64,000 nucleotides of DNA. It comes from Hermodice carunculata. Lineage: Eukaryota; Annelida; Polychaeta; Eunicida; Amphinomidae. Numbering within the stretch: position 1 is the stretch's first letter; each line of letters opens with the position of its first letter. Both the position numbers and the translations under genes were made by a program. Positions 1 through 13,695 of the stretch are shown piece after piece. The notes beneath the pieces were generated by a model. The model ran no database searches. It was not told the origin of the DNA and saw only the letters and a program-made list of their open reading frames with translations. The DNA is taken from positions 65,798,373 through 65,862,372 of the forward strand of contig OZ026613.1 of NCBI GenBank assembly GCA_964020975.1, given 5' to 3'.

Positions 1-1798
1 AAGAAATCTTCTGGTTCTGCATCTTCCTGCCCATGGAAAATTTTACTGGGCTTTTGGCGATTATAATGAATTCGTATACGAAAGGCAAATCTATTTTAAA
101 ACATTTTTTTTTTTTAAATTTAGATCCGAGTGTACATGTTTGAGAAGAGATGAACTTATAATTGGGTTTTCCATTTTTCAAGCTCAGCTAGCTTGTCAAC
201 TGAGCTTATAGGATGGGCATGTGTCCATCCACTTGTCCGTCCAGAAGCGTGCATTTCTTCCCATCCCAAGTTTCTTCTAAAGGTCATGCTCCAGTGATTT
301 TTGGATTTGTTATAAATTTGTGTGTGGATTGTTTAGCAAAATCTTGAAAAACACATTTTATCATGACTGATATTGAAATACTAATGCATGTGTATACTGT
401 TTATGTATACCAGATACACCCACTTCAAAAAATAAGCTCTAAGTTAAGTTGTTATTTTTCATTTAGCTGAGCACAAGCTGTTCATTAGCAGCCTTCTTGC
501 TTACATAGTCTACCAGGAACATGTACAACTGTAGCAGACAGATATCAATGAACCTAGGGTATACATGTACATCTAGCTTTCATGTGTTGGTAGGCCTACT
601 CTGATGGATCACTGGTATGAGTGATACTTCTTTTGTTTGCTGTACTTATAATTCCCCTTTCAGTGCTCCATATTTTGGGGAATGGTGGCAGCAGAGCACA
701 GAAATTAATAAGATCTGATCTGTTGGTATTCATTCCAATACTGTATACATGTAATCATTATACATCCCCACAAAGGATAAATATTTTCAAATTTTTCCCA
801 AGTAGTGTTATGTAGGAATATTTGATGGGGAAAATTTAAAAGCATGAACAGAAGCTATTTTGAACAGTCGGGTGACTTTGAACCTTTGCCCTGCGAGTGG
901 ACAAAAATACAATCTGTTTGGGAAGTTATTCATTGCTTCAGCTATCGTTGCAGAATGCTGGAAGTGGTAGTTTTCATTTTTGTTTTAGCTGTTGTGTATA
1001 CTTTCTCATGTGTACCGTGCTCATATTTCGAAATATAGGGACCCTCCTTAATGCTTCTTTTAAATACATAGAAACTTTTGTCATTGCATCTGAAAGTATA
1101 AGCGACCAAAACGTTCATGATTTATGGAATGATAATTGCCATTTGATGCATCTTATTCTTTATTTTCCATTTAGATATGAATATGCATACAGATAAGCAC
1201 TGCCAATATTTAAAAATTGCCCGAGCATTTAACCAAAAAATAGGAGCTACCTCGAATAGTAAGTTACATGACCTTTATCTTTACATGGACATTGACCTTG
1301 ACCATTAGTTGATTGGGTTAAAATATTAATGGACGCATTTACCTGAATCCACAGGCAACCCATACAACTAATTCAAATTACAAAACAACCAAAAATGTAT
1401 CTCTCAGCAAGTCATCAGTAGGAAAGTATAGGTCCAATGGGCCCTAATGCATTAAATTTATTAAAAACTTGAGGTACAGTGCAATATCGGGATGGATGGA
1501 GAACTATAGGTTCCAAATCGCACCAAAGAGAAGAGATTTCTTGCCATTTGAAACTGAAAAAGTCATTTATTTGTGACAGAAAGAGGACTTTGAAACTACT
1601 TGTGCAGAAAGTACACCCCCTGCAATAAGGAAATTTATCCAATACTACACATCTGCAGATTGTCATACTGTTATTTGAGAAGTACTTGCCCTTACCTACA
1701 AATTAATAATAATAAAATTGGAGATGAATTGATGAACTTACACTCATGATATATTTAGATAAACATAAGTACAAAGCAGGCCTGATTGTGGTCATATA
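1..1798. other. Gene-free AT-rich stretch
   Basis: I see no exon, RNA gene or intact element here. The open frames are short and show no recognisable protein. The only structured piece is a fragment of the AGCTCAGCT-type repeat at about 181-345. Confidence 0.6.
181..345 (-). repeat. Fragment of the composite AGCTCAGCT repeat family
   Basis: The stretch opens with AGCTCAGCTAGCTTGTCAAC and later reads GGTCATGCTCCAGTGATTTT. Those are the reverse complements of the terminal GTCAGCTGAGCT motif and the ATCACTGGAGCATGACC motif of the arrays at 2.4-8.5 kb, so this is a short minus-oriented relic of that family. Confidence 0.55.

Positions 1799-1848
<50 letters not shown>
1799..1848. repeat. Compound microsatellite (AC)n(AT)n
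   Basis: About 28 bp of AC repeats pass directly into about 22 bp of AT repeats. Confidence 0.95.
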
Positions 1849-1924
1849 CTGGCAAGAGACCCTATAAAATAAATTTTCTGTTTGCCATTACCACCTGCCC
1901 CAGTATTCTTGACACACAATTTCA

Positions 1925-2167
<243 letters not shown>

Positions 2168-2460
2168 GAATAAATAAATACATTCCTGTGATCAGCTGAC
2201 CTTACATGCACATGCTGAGGTGGTCCTGTGGACTTCAGAATATCAACGTCATCTTTGTTGAAGACTTTCATCACTGTGGCTAAAATGAAGATAATTATCC
2301 CCTTACCGATTTTTCTGAATGTTGACAATTTGCTAAAGAGCAGAAAATGACAGTACCTCCATGTAACGAACATATTTGGTGGAGATCATGTCCACTTGCA
2401 TTCCCAAAAAGTTTGAAGAGGATCCAACTTTAAAAAAAGTCAAGAAATGTGAAAATGCAC

Positions 2461-2468
<8 letters not shown>

Positions 2469-2533
<65 letters not shown>
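2469..2533. repeat. Poly-A followed by (AAT)n
   Basis: About 33 A residues lead into ten or so AAT units inside the composite array. Confidence 0.95.
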
Positions 2534-3354
2534 CGCAACAATACATTAACGTCTAGAGGTCCCCAAAAGTGTCCCTATGGAATTTTAAAGCAACTGGTTT
2601 GGCTGTTTTAGAGAAGATTTTTCTCAAAAATCATCAAGAAAATTCATTAAAAATTTTTTTAAACCATTGGAGCATGACCATTTGAACAAATTTGGTACAT
2701 CCCCGTCAAGTTAGAAGTGAATGTGATTGGTAGTTTTGGAGAAGAAGTTGAAAATGTGACTACATTACCCAAATTAAAAAATTAATGAAAGATCAGGGCT
2801 CCAGAATATCATCACTAAGAGTAGAATTTTGTTTACCCCTCCCACAAGGTACATTTTCACCAAGTTTCAGAACAATTTCAGTAATGGTTTTGGAGAAGTT
2901 GATCACAGGGAAAACACACAAAAATTTGAGAAAAAAAAAAGAACTAGAGGGCTGTGTGAACAGCCCATGCTCAGATGACTTAAGCTTGTCCCACAAAAAA
3001 AAGGTTGCAACTGAATAGATCTGTGTTGAGCTTTAGCTGAGTGCATATGGCATTTAGAAGTATTTCTAAGATGGACGGCTGAGCCTGCTGAAAGCTCATT
3101 CTGACTAGCAAGTCAGCTGAGCTAAAAGTTGAAGCGCCACATGAAGCGCCACCTGGTGAACAAATTAAGAACTAGGAGTCCATAGGCGTGTTCCTGTGTG
3201 ATATCAAAGCGTTTGGGTGAGCAGTTTTAGAGAAGATTTTATAAGATTTGCCGAAAAAAAGGACAAAAAAATCATAAAAAATCCTAAATTCACTGAAGCA
3301 TGACCATTTGAACAAACTTGGTAGAGACCCACCCAAAGTACATTGCCACCAAGT

Positions 3355-4197
3355 TGTGAACGCTGCCGGCCAGTTGCCCTGGCCCGAAGGATGACAACAA
3401 ACAGATTGAGTCGACGAGTTTTATTTTCCTGCCATACCACTTGGGCGAGATACCCTGTACATCAGTGGTTCCCAATTCAGAGCGCACCCCGTTACGCCTC
3501 ACCGGAAAGGGATAACCATTAGGGATTTACCATACATTCTTGCACCAATAGGTGAATTCCCTCACCAGCAGATTACAGTGAAAACACTCGGGCCACAATC
3601 ATCAGACCCCGGACAACAGGCAGTCCACAAAGATAACCGGCGTTAGGCCTAAACCATTAATTTAGAGTGCATATTTACATGTGCAATCCCGAAAGAAAAG
3701 CCTTACAACTTTACAGGGCACACAAGACCCATGTGGCGGGTCCGAAACCACGGAACCCCAGGTAGAACTCGATCGGTCGCACCAGTCAAGACGTAAATGG
3801 CAGCAATACGAAATATGTGAGGATCGCGCTCTTTTTAAATGTTAACACACAAATAATGCAGAGGAAGGTGAAACAGGTACAGAACACGTGACTCAGAAAC
3901 TTGTGTAACATAGTCTGGAACCCAATCCAAAACCCGAAAGGCTGTCAATTATTTAATGATAATTTACCAATACACTTCATGTATACTTAATGCCGTTTGA
4001 ATAAATTAAACAAACAAACAAAAAATGCCGATCGTAATTAAAGAACTCATGATTCACCAAGATAGCCTTATATCCAAATGCTACATACTCTCACTACCAG
4101 AGGAAATGACAGGGATTACAAACAAAAAACACTGACTCAAAAAATTATTACTTGCATAAATTAATCAATTTCAAATGCAGGGACTCTGAATTTGACA
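3355..4197 (-). mobile_element. Solo LTR with 5-bp target-site duplication
   Basis: An 843-bp segment interrupts one unit of the tandem array. It starts TGTGAACG and ends TTTGACA (TG...CA), and both sides carry the direct repeat CAAGT (3350-3354 and 4198-4202). Removing it and one CAAGT restores the array consensus CCACCAAGTTTGAAGT. Read on the minus strand, AATAAAACTCG lies about 70 bp from the end, as expected for the poly-A signal of an LTR. It is richer in CpG than its surroundings. The element is a fossil without coding sequence, probably left by recombination between the two LTRs of a Gypsy- or BEL-type retrotransposon; the family is not resolved. Confidence 0.78.
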
Positions 4198-4619
4198 CAA
4201 GTTTGAAGTCAATCTGGTTGACGGTTTCAGAGAAGAAGTTGAAAATATGAATTAGCATTAGAATGCACATTGACTTGCATGTATAGTAATCAATAGGAAA
4301 GATTCATTATCGATAAGTACTAAAATTGAAAAAAAAAAAAATCGTTAAAAATGAGGAATCCACAGCAGTGCTTCCTAGTGAGTAATTTGTTTGACCCTTT
4401 TACAAGGAACTTGTCCACCAATTTTAAGCTTAAATTGAGTGATGGTTCTGGAGAAGTTAAAAATAGCAAAAACACACACACAAAAAAATAAAAAATATAT
4501 AAAATTGCAGCGACATCTGGTAAACAAATTAAGAACTGGGAGTCTCCAGGAGTGTTCCTGTGAGATATGAAGTAGTTGGGTGAGCGGTTTTCAAGAATTT
4601 TTTTTTTTAGGATTTGCCT

Positions 4620-4626
<7 letters not shown>

Positions 4627-4690
<64 letters not shown>
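4627..4690. repeat. (GA)n microsatellite
   Basis: About 60 bp of GA repeats lie immediately before a GTGTGAACAGCCC boundary motif of the composite family. The Ser-Leu and Arg-Glu frames across it are artefacts. Confidence 0.95.
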
Positions 4691-4693
<3 letters not shown>

Positions 4694-5929
4694 AAGAAGG
4701 TTGTGTGAACAGCCCACGCTCAGCTGACCTAGACATTCATCGCACTTGCAGCTCTGTGAACTTGGGATAGGATCAAGGTCACCCATGTTCTGAGTAAGTC
4801 TAAGCTTTATAGAAAAACACTAACATGTACAGTATCAAGGTCCCAGTTCAAGTAGTTCTCATGTACTGTCCAAGCATGACCTTCATGGAGAAACATTAAC
4901 ATGTGCAACATCAAGGTTCTAACTCAAAACAGATCTCAAGTTATCAAGTGAACTGTAAATTTCGTGTCAGTTGTCATGTGACCTTGGGAATGAGGTTAAG
5001 GCCCAAACACTACTGGAGCATGACCATTTGCACAAAATAGGTAGACACTTATAAAACGTACATCCCTACCAAGTTTGGCACAATTTTGTCCAAAATTATG
5101 TAAGTTATAACCATTATAAGAAATTCCAATTAAAAGTTTCCTATTAGAATGCCCATTGACTTGCATAGTAAGCAATAGAAAAGGTGCATTAACCGATAAG
5201 TACCCGAATGGAAAAAAAAATCGTTAAAAATCAAGAATCCACAGCAGTGCTACCTAGTGAAAATCTTTGCTTGACTCTCTCACAAGGAACATATCCATAA
5301 GGGTTCAACTTAATCTGAGTAATGGTTCTGGAGAAAAAGTCACAAGTAACGAAAAAAATTCACACAAAAATTCATTTTAAAAAATCGCAGTGACACCTGG
5401 TGAACAAATTAAGAACTAGGAGTTCCTAAGACTGTTCTTATGTAATATCAAAGCAATTGGGTGAGAGGTTTTAGAGAAGAAGATTTTTTTAAGATTTGTC
5501 CAAAAAAGAACCAAAAATTTCATTAAAAATCTAAAAGTCACTGGAGCGTGTACATTTGAACAAACCTGGTAGAAACCCACACAAGGTACATTACCAGTAA
5601 GTTTGAAGTCAATGTGAATGATGGTTTTGGAGGAGAAGTCGAAAATGTGAATTAACATTAGAATGCCCATTGACTTACATAGTAATCAATACAAAAGCTG
5701 CATGGACCTGTAAGTACCCGAATTGAAAAAAAATCTTTAAAAATCCGGAATCCACAGCAGTGCCACCTAGTGAACAACTTTGTTTGACCCTTCCACAAGG
5801 AACATATCCACCACCTTTCAGCTTAATCTGAGCGATAGCTCTGAAAAAAGAAGTCAAAACTAGAAAAGAAGATTTGCTTCACAGCAAATCTGTCTGCTTG
5901 CCTTCAAAATGAGAAAAGTGTGAAATGCT

Positions 5930-6720
5930 ACACTTTACCATTGTTCAACTTAATATAAATTTTGTGTATTTTCCTAATTCGCATAAATTAGAGTGCTATA
6001 ACTTTGGTTCTTGGTTCATTGGATGTGGCCATGTCACAAACCTATCAAGTAAAGTTTGAATGACACTACTATCCGTAATAGTTTTGAAGCTATTCAAAGA
6101 CTTTAATTTTGTGTATTTGCCTACTTTGACACAAATTAAAAGCCTACAACTTTGGTTTATGGTTTATTGGATGTGGCTTTGTCACGTACCTACAAATTGA
6201 GGTCAGAATGGCACCTCTATGTATAATACTTTTGAAGTTATTCAAGATCTAAATTTCTTCTATTCATCTTCTTTGCAAAAATTAAAATTGTATAATTTTG
6301 GATCATGTTTCATTGGATGCAGCTATATCACAAACCCAAAAATTGAAATGGAATGGCACCTCTATCTAGAACAGTTTTGATGCTAATCAAGATTTAAAAT
6401 TTTGCATATCCATCTAATTTGCATAAATTAAAAATCCTATAACTTTGTTCATGGTTCATTGGATGTGGCTTTGCCGCAAACTGATAAATTGAAGTTGCAA
6501 TTTCATCTCTATAATAGTTTTGGAGATATTCAACTTTTAAATGTTTCAATGCCTCTTATTGGCATAAATTGAAATTTTACAACTTTCATTTACTGTCCAT
6601 TATATTGGTAAGTGTCACAAACCTAGATGTGCCCATTAAAATTTTGTGTCTATGTGCAGTAGTTTGGAAGATATGAGTCTTAAAATTTTAGAAAAGGCCC
6701 TAATTTGCACAATTTTAAAC
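5930..6720. repeat. Tandem repeat, about 146-bp monomers, five copies
   Basis: The landmark GGATGTGG (with variants) recurs at 6021, 6169, 6315 and 6461, and a weaker copy near 6605. The spacings are 148, 146, 146 and about 145 bp. Each monomer also carries CATAAATTA and TATAACTTTGG variants. Monomers are visibly diverged. This core differs in sequence from the neighbouring composite array. Confidence 0.8.
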
Positions 6721-7480
6721 ATGTTGATTATTGCAATCAGATAGTCAACTTCCGTACTAGCTCTGTTACCATGCCAAATTTAAACATTGTAGCTTGCATG
6801 GTGTCTGAAAAAAGCTCCAGACAAATTATGTGGTGGAAATAAGAAAGAAAGAGAGAAAGAAAGGATGCTAAATAAGCCTGTTTAGCAGACCCAGAGCCCT
6901 TGACAGGGTCCCTGAGCCACCAGCCACATACAAAAATGTCCGAACAGTTATCCGAGCAAGAAAGTGCTGGGTTGACCAACCTGCTTCCCATCTTCCTACA
7001 CACACAGCTGTGCAAACATGCAAGCATGTCCAGTGCTGAGGCAAACCCCATGGGGCTCAGTTAAGAGCACTGTATAAAGGCAGGCTTATATATTCAGTGG
7101 ACCATGTCTAAAACCTGATCTCCAGCCAATCAGCAGTGAGTAGAACTATTTTGTTGCCACACTGGACCCAAACATGTGGTTCCCTCAACAGGGTTTACGT
7201 GGTTATTATGAGCTTTTTTACACAAAAAGTATTGGGTGATGATTGTTCCATTAAATACTTCGACATGTGAATCTGACTTTACATCATATATAATTCATGA
7301 TTACAGTCTAAATTATTTTGTGTCAATGTAACAAATTATTTTACATTTAACACATTGTGCCCCCCTTTGCCCCCTTCCTCAAGAATATATTCAGACAATT
7401 AACATGGCAAAAAAGCTTCAAACTTGCCACATTTAGTTGCACTTCTGGAACTTTTGTTCACTCCGGACAAATCTGGTCGT

Positions 7481-7481
7481 A

Positions 7482-7529
<48 letters not shown>

Positions 7530-7532
7530 ATT
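7481..7532. repeat. (GAAA)n microsatellite
   Basis: About twelve GAAA units. The phenylalanine/leucine-rich frame on the other strand is an artefact. Confidence 0.95.
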
Positions 7533-7569
7533 GAAAAACAAAATGTCTGGGTTGGCACCCAGACATAAA

Positions 7570-8510
7570 TAGCAAAACACACACAAAATCATAAAAAAAT
7601 AGAAAAAATTTGAGTGCCACCTGGTGAACAAATTCAAAACTATAAGTCCCTAGGAGTGTTCCTGTATGACATCAAAGCAATTGGGTGAGCGATTTTGGAG
7701 TTGAAGGTTTTTTAAGATTTGCCCCCCAAAAAGAACAAAAAAATTCATAAAAAATCCAAAAATCAATGAAGCATGACAATTTGAACAAACATGGTAAAGA
7801 CTACCCAAGGCACATCCCCACAAAGTTTGAAGTGAATCTGGCTGACGGTTTTGGAGAAGAAGTCGAAAATGTGAATTGTGGACAGACGACGGACAACAGA
7901 CCCTGACATAAGTTCAGCTGACTGACAAGTCAGCTGAGCTAAAAATCATTAAAAAAAATAAAAAATCACTGGAGCTGGACCATTTCAACAAACTTGGAAG
8001 AGACCTACCCAAGGTACATTGCCACCAAGTTTGAAGTGAATGTGGCTGAGTCGGTTTGGAGAAGTTGAAAACATGTATTGTGAACCAGACAACAGACGAT
8101 GGACAAAGAGTGATGGCATAAGCTCTGCTGGCTGATAAGTCAGCTGAGTTAAAAAAAATATCTCAGTGCCACCTGTTGAACAAATAGGGGGGGGGGGGGC
8201 AAAGTGTCCATATGCAATTTCAAAGCAATTGGCCCAGTGGTTCAATTGGGAGAAGAATTTTTAAGATTTTGCCAAAAAAAGAACAACAAACTTCATATCA
8301 AATCCAAAAATGATAGGAGCATGACCAATACAACATACTTGGTAAATACGCATCCAAGATAGATCCCCACCCAGTTAGAAGAGGATCCGGTCAATAGTTA
8401 TCTTGCAGAAGAAGTAAAAAATGTGAAAGTGAACTGAAGATGATGGACAGACAAATGAAGGACCCTCCTATAATCTCAGCTGACTGACCGGTCAGCTGAG
8501 CTAATAAATC
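7570..8510. repeat. Three more composite-array pieces (family 1)
   Basis: Copies of the GCCACCTGGTGAACAAATT and ATTTGAACAAAC subunits end in GACAAGTCAGCTGAGCTAAA (about 7923), GATAAGTCAGCTGAGTTAAA (about 8130) and GACCGGTCAGCTGAGCTAAT (about 8487). The repeated ending shows at least three element 3' ends close together. Confidence 0.7.
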
Positions 8511-8855
8511 AACTAATTAATCAAAATACCCCATTTTTATGCTTCGATCGTAGGTTACAACTTACCATTTAAGCTTACTGTCATCAGTAATTTACTTCCC
8601 TCTTACTATATTTACAAAGATTTTAGTTGTATTGTGTGGTCAGGTTTATCATATATTATCAATAACTTGTACATCAAGGATACTGGATGTCTTGGAGCTC
8701 CTTATCTCACAATTGGCTGTAAACATTGTCAACAATCCTTTGGCTGACCTTGACCTTTGACATCCTGCAGCTCAATTTCAATTGGTAAATGTACCCCGTG
8801 TCAGCATTTAGAGCTCACCAATTTCAAAATTGGACAGATGGTCCTTCAAAGGCCA

Positions 8856-9605
8856 TATGTAAATTAAAGTCATATTCAGCATTCATGGGACACATTTTCT
8901 GTCTTTGGCCACAAGTCTATGTGCAGACAACAGGGATAGTCAGTTATGAAATGTACAGTTGGTTAGATAATAGCATCAGTGAGAGTTTTGATCCTTTTTA
9001 CTGACCAAGAGTTTTGAAGTATGCGGGAACACTTGTGAGATTCAAACAGTGTGACATCAGGCAAGATTGACCTTTTTAAACATGTGGGTAGGGACATAAA
9101 TCATTTAGCATCATCAATCACATCAAAAGAAGTGCTGGTGAGACCAACCAATTTAACAGACTAGGATTAGTGATTGAATGTTTTACATGGCATCTCTATT
9201 GAATAAAGCTTTTTTAAGGAAAAAATAGTACAGAGAAGAAATTTACAGAAACACTTGAAAAGGAGGTAAAATTATTGTGTTTGGGACTCAAACCATGAGG
9301 GCTTTGGTGGGGTTACCTTTCAAAAAAGGTTCCACTGTATTAGGTAACATCAGCTTATTGATAGGACCATCTGTCTAAATGATCCAATTAAAACGTGCAT
9401 GAGTAACTACTGGTACCATATACATGTATATGTCTGGTGACATTTATCACTAACCACAGGCAAGAGGTATTTTGTAGAATCCACGTGCAGATGTGCTAGC
9501 ATCTGAGCTTGTTGCCATGCTATTGGCAGACTTCATTTGTTATTGGCAAAAGCCACATTGCATATGCATTAGCCTAACTTGGTAAGTAACTACTGTTTGT
9601 TTGTT
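8856..9605 (-). repeat. Dispersed repeat A, inverted partner of 34155-34930
   Basis: The segment matches 34155-34930 in reverse complement over about 750 bp. Shared stretches include GTGTGACATCAGGCAAGATTG, TAGGTAACATCAGCTTATTG, AGGTATTTTGTAGAAT and GGCAAAAGCCACATTG. No reading frame is shared, so this is a non-coding mobile repeat of unknown class. Confidence 0.7.
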
Positions 9606-10800
9606 TTCATCACCATCAACTCTTCAACATCACCTTCGGTCATGATTCTGCCTAGAGAATTTTCCCGCAAAGTCTACACATGTACAGGGTAGGATTTAAA
9701 TTACCTATGTTCTATAAATACAGAGGATTGACAGTTCTTTAACAATTTTATAGCTACTAAAATCCTAGTGGTATGACTGCTAATACAGGAATGATTTTAT
9801 AGTTATCAATATAGTTATAGTTTATCTTTATAGTTATCGTTGTCGTGTGACTGTGGCCTAACTTACAAAAATCCACCAGCCAATATGAGTGCTGAATCTA
9901 ATTTTAAGTAAACGAAGCCATCCTTGATAAGGAGAATCTTGTTCGCTGATTGGTTTAGGGTCTGCTTGTTCAGCCATTTATTCTGACTTTTAAAAGACAG
10001 ATGACAATAAAGTTATCCTTTGCATTCCAGATTTATTGACCAAAACTGTAACAATAACACATACAACAAATGTACATGTCCAGTGTGGTGAATTTGTTAA
10101 AACATATATCACAAGTTTTGTTTTGTCATCTAGCCCTCTTGACTTTTTAAAACAGACAAGTAAGATGAGGCTGCATGTTTATCACAGTGAGCTGTATCAC
10201 ACTATTATTACATATACTGTACACAAGTTTGCATCACAGCTGAAGTGTGTCTAAACTTCTGGTAGTCTATAGACTGTTGCTTCTCTCTTGTATGTGACTG
10301 GCCCTTTCCTAGTATGCAAGCTACATGTATATGCATTTACACATCAATTTCGAAACCCACTGTTGGTATGTCAGTCATAATTCATCCAAACACTTTTTTT
10401 CATTTACATAGAAATAGCCCAAACTTACTTTGACCCTTCCCCCTTGAGACTAAACAACAGCTTTCCTTAAGAGCAGACTGAATAATATACCCACACCAAG
10501 AAAAGCTGTTGATCTATGGCATGCTATTCTGATATTTTAGCAGCAACTCTCCCTGAAATAAAAAAAGACTTGAAGCAGCAAACATTTGACCATCAGATAG
10601 TTTAAGAGAAAACTGTAAAACTTGTACAAAATTTTATAAAATCCATCAAATGAATAATAATAGACTCTGCCACAAGTGGTAAATCTTGCTTCATTGATTT
10701 GCACCATACAAAATCAAAAAGCTTTGTAAGTATTGTTAAACCCAGGACCAGGGAAATACTTCATCATTCATTCTAGGAGACATGCATCATGCACATGAGC

Positions 10801-11219
10801 TACAGTGAAACCTCATTACAACCACATTTTAATGCCTTAACTCATTCCATCCTAATAACGCTTTTCTAGCTGATATCTAAATGACATGTGCTAATTGTAT
10901 TTTACTAATTTAGGGATTATTTTTCAAAATTTTGGATGAAACTTGCATGGAAAAATCATTCCAAATTATATGCCCATGGTCAACAGCTTTCCTTGGCGTG
11001 CTCCGGGCACATTGCGCACAGAGCATGCCAAGGAAAGCTGTTGACTCTGTCTTCTATCAGGGTGGAATGAGTTAAATATCCAACAGTAACTTAACCCCTC
11101 AAGTTTTGAGGGACTTAAGTCAAATTCCTTTGCTATTTGACTCCTATATCCGACATACTCAGTTATCGGACACATTTTGCAGGGAACAGATGGTGTCATT
11201 GTAACCAAGTTTCATTGTA
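10801..11219. mobile_element. Tc1/mariner-like MITE (outer element of a nest)
   Basis: The inverted ends are TACAGTGAAACCTCATTACA on the left and CATTGTAACCAAGTTTCATTGTA on the right. The inner part, with TTTTGAGGGACTTAAGTCAA and CGGACACATTTTGCAGGGAA, matches a second copy at 29378-29547 that lacks the insertion found here. Class is inferred from TA-flanked CAGTG ends. Confidence 0.65.
10837..11075. mobile_element. TTAA-flanked MITE (piggyBac-type) nested in the MITE above
   Basis: The element is bounded by TTAA on both sides with inverted ends CTCATTCCATCC and GGGTGGAATGAG. Near the right end is a hairpin, GTCAACAGCTTTCCTTGG at 10979 pairing with CCAAGGAAAGCTGTTGAC at 11029. A TTAA target is typical of the piggyBac superfamily. 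Relatives lie at 13696-13922, 23673-23908 and about 51090-51336, with relics near 10435, 16813 and 29612. Confidence 0.7.
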
Positions 11220-12617
11220 CCATGCACATTTATTGTGATTCCGTTGGACACTCTTCACCAAGGTCAACAGGTCACATCTTTTTCAGGCACGCCTCTCCAG
11301 ATCACTTCAAACAGGGTGCCAAGTAACTGCAATTAAATGTACAGGTTTTAAGCCACAAAGCTTGATGCTTCAAGTCATCAGGTAGCCTTTAAAACCTCTC
11401 CAGGCTGTCAGTCATCATATAGGAATTGGAGCCCAATGGAGCCCCAAGTACATTCAATTATAACATTCTATATTACATGCACTATATGCACATAAAACTC
11501 TTCCATAATTTATTAAATCAAAACCACTGCAAAAGGTGATGTGGATGAGATTTTAAAATACAGAGCTAGAGTACTGGTGACATTTCTAGAACACAGTTTA
11601 CTGGCTAGGACACAGGATAAACAGCCATGCATGACAACAACTGTATATATGTCTCACAAGAGTCATCACACAGTTAATTTATGTTTGTTTGGTGCCTTCA
11701 AAATCCAACTTTGGTTTCCAGTTGGCACATAAAAGTTATCAGAATTTCCAATTGTGTTGTGTTATGTGTATATACAAACCTGTTCAAAGTCTTGTGGTCA
11801 ATATTAGGACCAATGTATCTCTTACATGATAACAGTGTATCTGTTCAAAATTAATATACCTTCATTTCTACCTCATTCAACAATGCTACAGTCACACAGA
11901 ACACTATAGTTCTACCATCATTTGGCACATGATCTATGATTTTCCATTATGCCCATAATTAATATTGCAGTGTACCCTCCAGTTGTAGTTTTCTGTATTA
12001 AATACATTCAATGCATATAAAGTTCCATGCAGTGGTGGTCCAGCTTTTACATACTCTTTGGGAAACCTTCAAAAAGAGCATCATAAATGTCAGTTTGTTA
12101 ATGTAAAATATGTAGCAACATTTTGCAAGTTTTGACAAATAAGTGCTAGACTCATTGTCCTCCCCACTTCCTTTCTGGTTTTCTTGATCTTGATAGTGCT
12201 GAGCTACCTCCATATAGTTTCCTCTGTCAAGTGATATTCTGAACATCTGGAGACAAAAATATAATGAAAAGAATGGACCGATTGGTCTACCTTTTCACAT
12301 ACACAGGTTCTGTTACCTTGAAAATGAGGCCAAAATTCAGTTGTGTCTGGAAGTGAAATTGAGGTAGTAAAATGAGGAAATTTGAGTTTCGGGTTGCCAT
12401 TACATCTTGAGATACTGTGTTCACAAACAAATGGTGGACGGATGGAATCACACAATAACATATGGATGGAACCACAGACAGATGGACGGACTGACAGACA
12501 CACCAAAAACATAATGTGCCCCCCCCCCCAAGGGATGGACCCATAAATAAAAACTTAGTCACATTTATAGGAAATAAAGTTGTTGTTTTTGGGGGGGGGG
12601 GGGGAGGAGGGTACATG

Positions 12618-12775
12618 TATAGTGGTCCCCTACTTGTAAGGCCCCACTAACGTGAGGCCACATCTCCATGCATCAAGTATGGTATTTACATTTTATTTTC
12701 CCCCTCACAAGAGGCCACTCCTCTCGTAAGGCCAGATTTCTGTTGCACTTGGGGTGGCCTTGTATATAGTGTCAT
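12618..12775. mobile_element. Diverged MITE with AGTGGTCCCC end
   Basis: The stretch starts TATAGTGGTCCCCTACTTGTA and contains AAGGCCACACT-like blocks similar to the better preserved copy at 39911-40093. The right end is poorly conserved. Confidence 0.5.
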
Positions 12776-13695
12776 GGTTTTTGTACTGTGGACACTTCAT
12801 TGAAGTTCTATATTCACTATTTTGGACAAAATTCTTATTACATCCATACTAATATAAGCTGTTATTTTGTTTTTATGTTTTGTGCTATTCGTGAAACCAG
12901 TAAAAATAAAGATGCAACAGAATCAAGTTAATTTACAGTACTTAACAATTCATACACAGATTATACCATTTTATTTTTGTTTTTGGACACTGCACATCAG
13001 TTTCAGTACAAATTGAGTGTTTTACACACATGCCTATCAGACCTGGAACATTATTTATTTTATATACCCACATCAATTAAAAACAGAAGGCACAAGTCAT
13101 AGGAAATAATTAACCTGCCACATTTGCCAGCCATGTCAATTTTAGCTTCTTTCCATATTTTATAATGTTACCTATTTGTATATGTAATAAACCTTACTTA
13201 TCACCATGAACATTATGATGAATATATCATGTAGGCATGTATATTAACCAACACTAAGCAAGCAGCAAAGCCACACGTCTGATTTGGTTTTCACAGAAAA
13301 CAGAAGAGAACTGAAGTCCCATTTATAACTTATAGAAACACTTACACAACAACATAGCAAAAGCTTCAATATTTGAAAATATCACAGTTTGCTTTACACA
13401 AAGAAGTTTTTGGCATAAAATCTGCTACATTCGTGAACAACATGAATTTGGAAAAAATCAGTTTGATGTTATATGTACACATATTTACACAGACTTAACA
13501 ATAAAGAAGCATACATTTTAAAATACAAGATTTGGCACAGAAGACAGACCCTGAAGATCCACATCATATACTCCCAATGCATATTTATGTGCCATGTGAA
13601 CAAGTGCAATAAAAAATGAATCTGACACCAAGGAGAATGAGACTACAATACCAGAGGCACTGTATGTACCCACAAGCATTGCTGCACAGTTTATA

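Larger units (their letters stand above)
2380..5875. repeat. Composite tandem-core repeat array (accessory element family 1)
   Basis: The region is built from three related subunits repeated in order: one with CACTGGAGCATGACCATTTG, one with GCCACCTAGTGAACAACTTT and one with GCCACCTGGTGAACAAATTA. Each ends near TGGTTTTGGAGAAGAAGT. Spacing between homologous points is about 142, 157 and 213 bp, giving a higher-order unit of about 510 bp. Boundary motifs are a hairpin GGCTGTGTGAACAGCC (2949, 4697) and GTCAGCTGAGCTAAAA (about 3110). No protein is encoded. Similar copies lie at 7570-8510 and 35229-36640. This looks like a non-autonomous DNA or Helitron-like element carrying a satellite core; the class is inferred. 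Confidence 0.7.
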
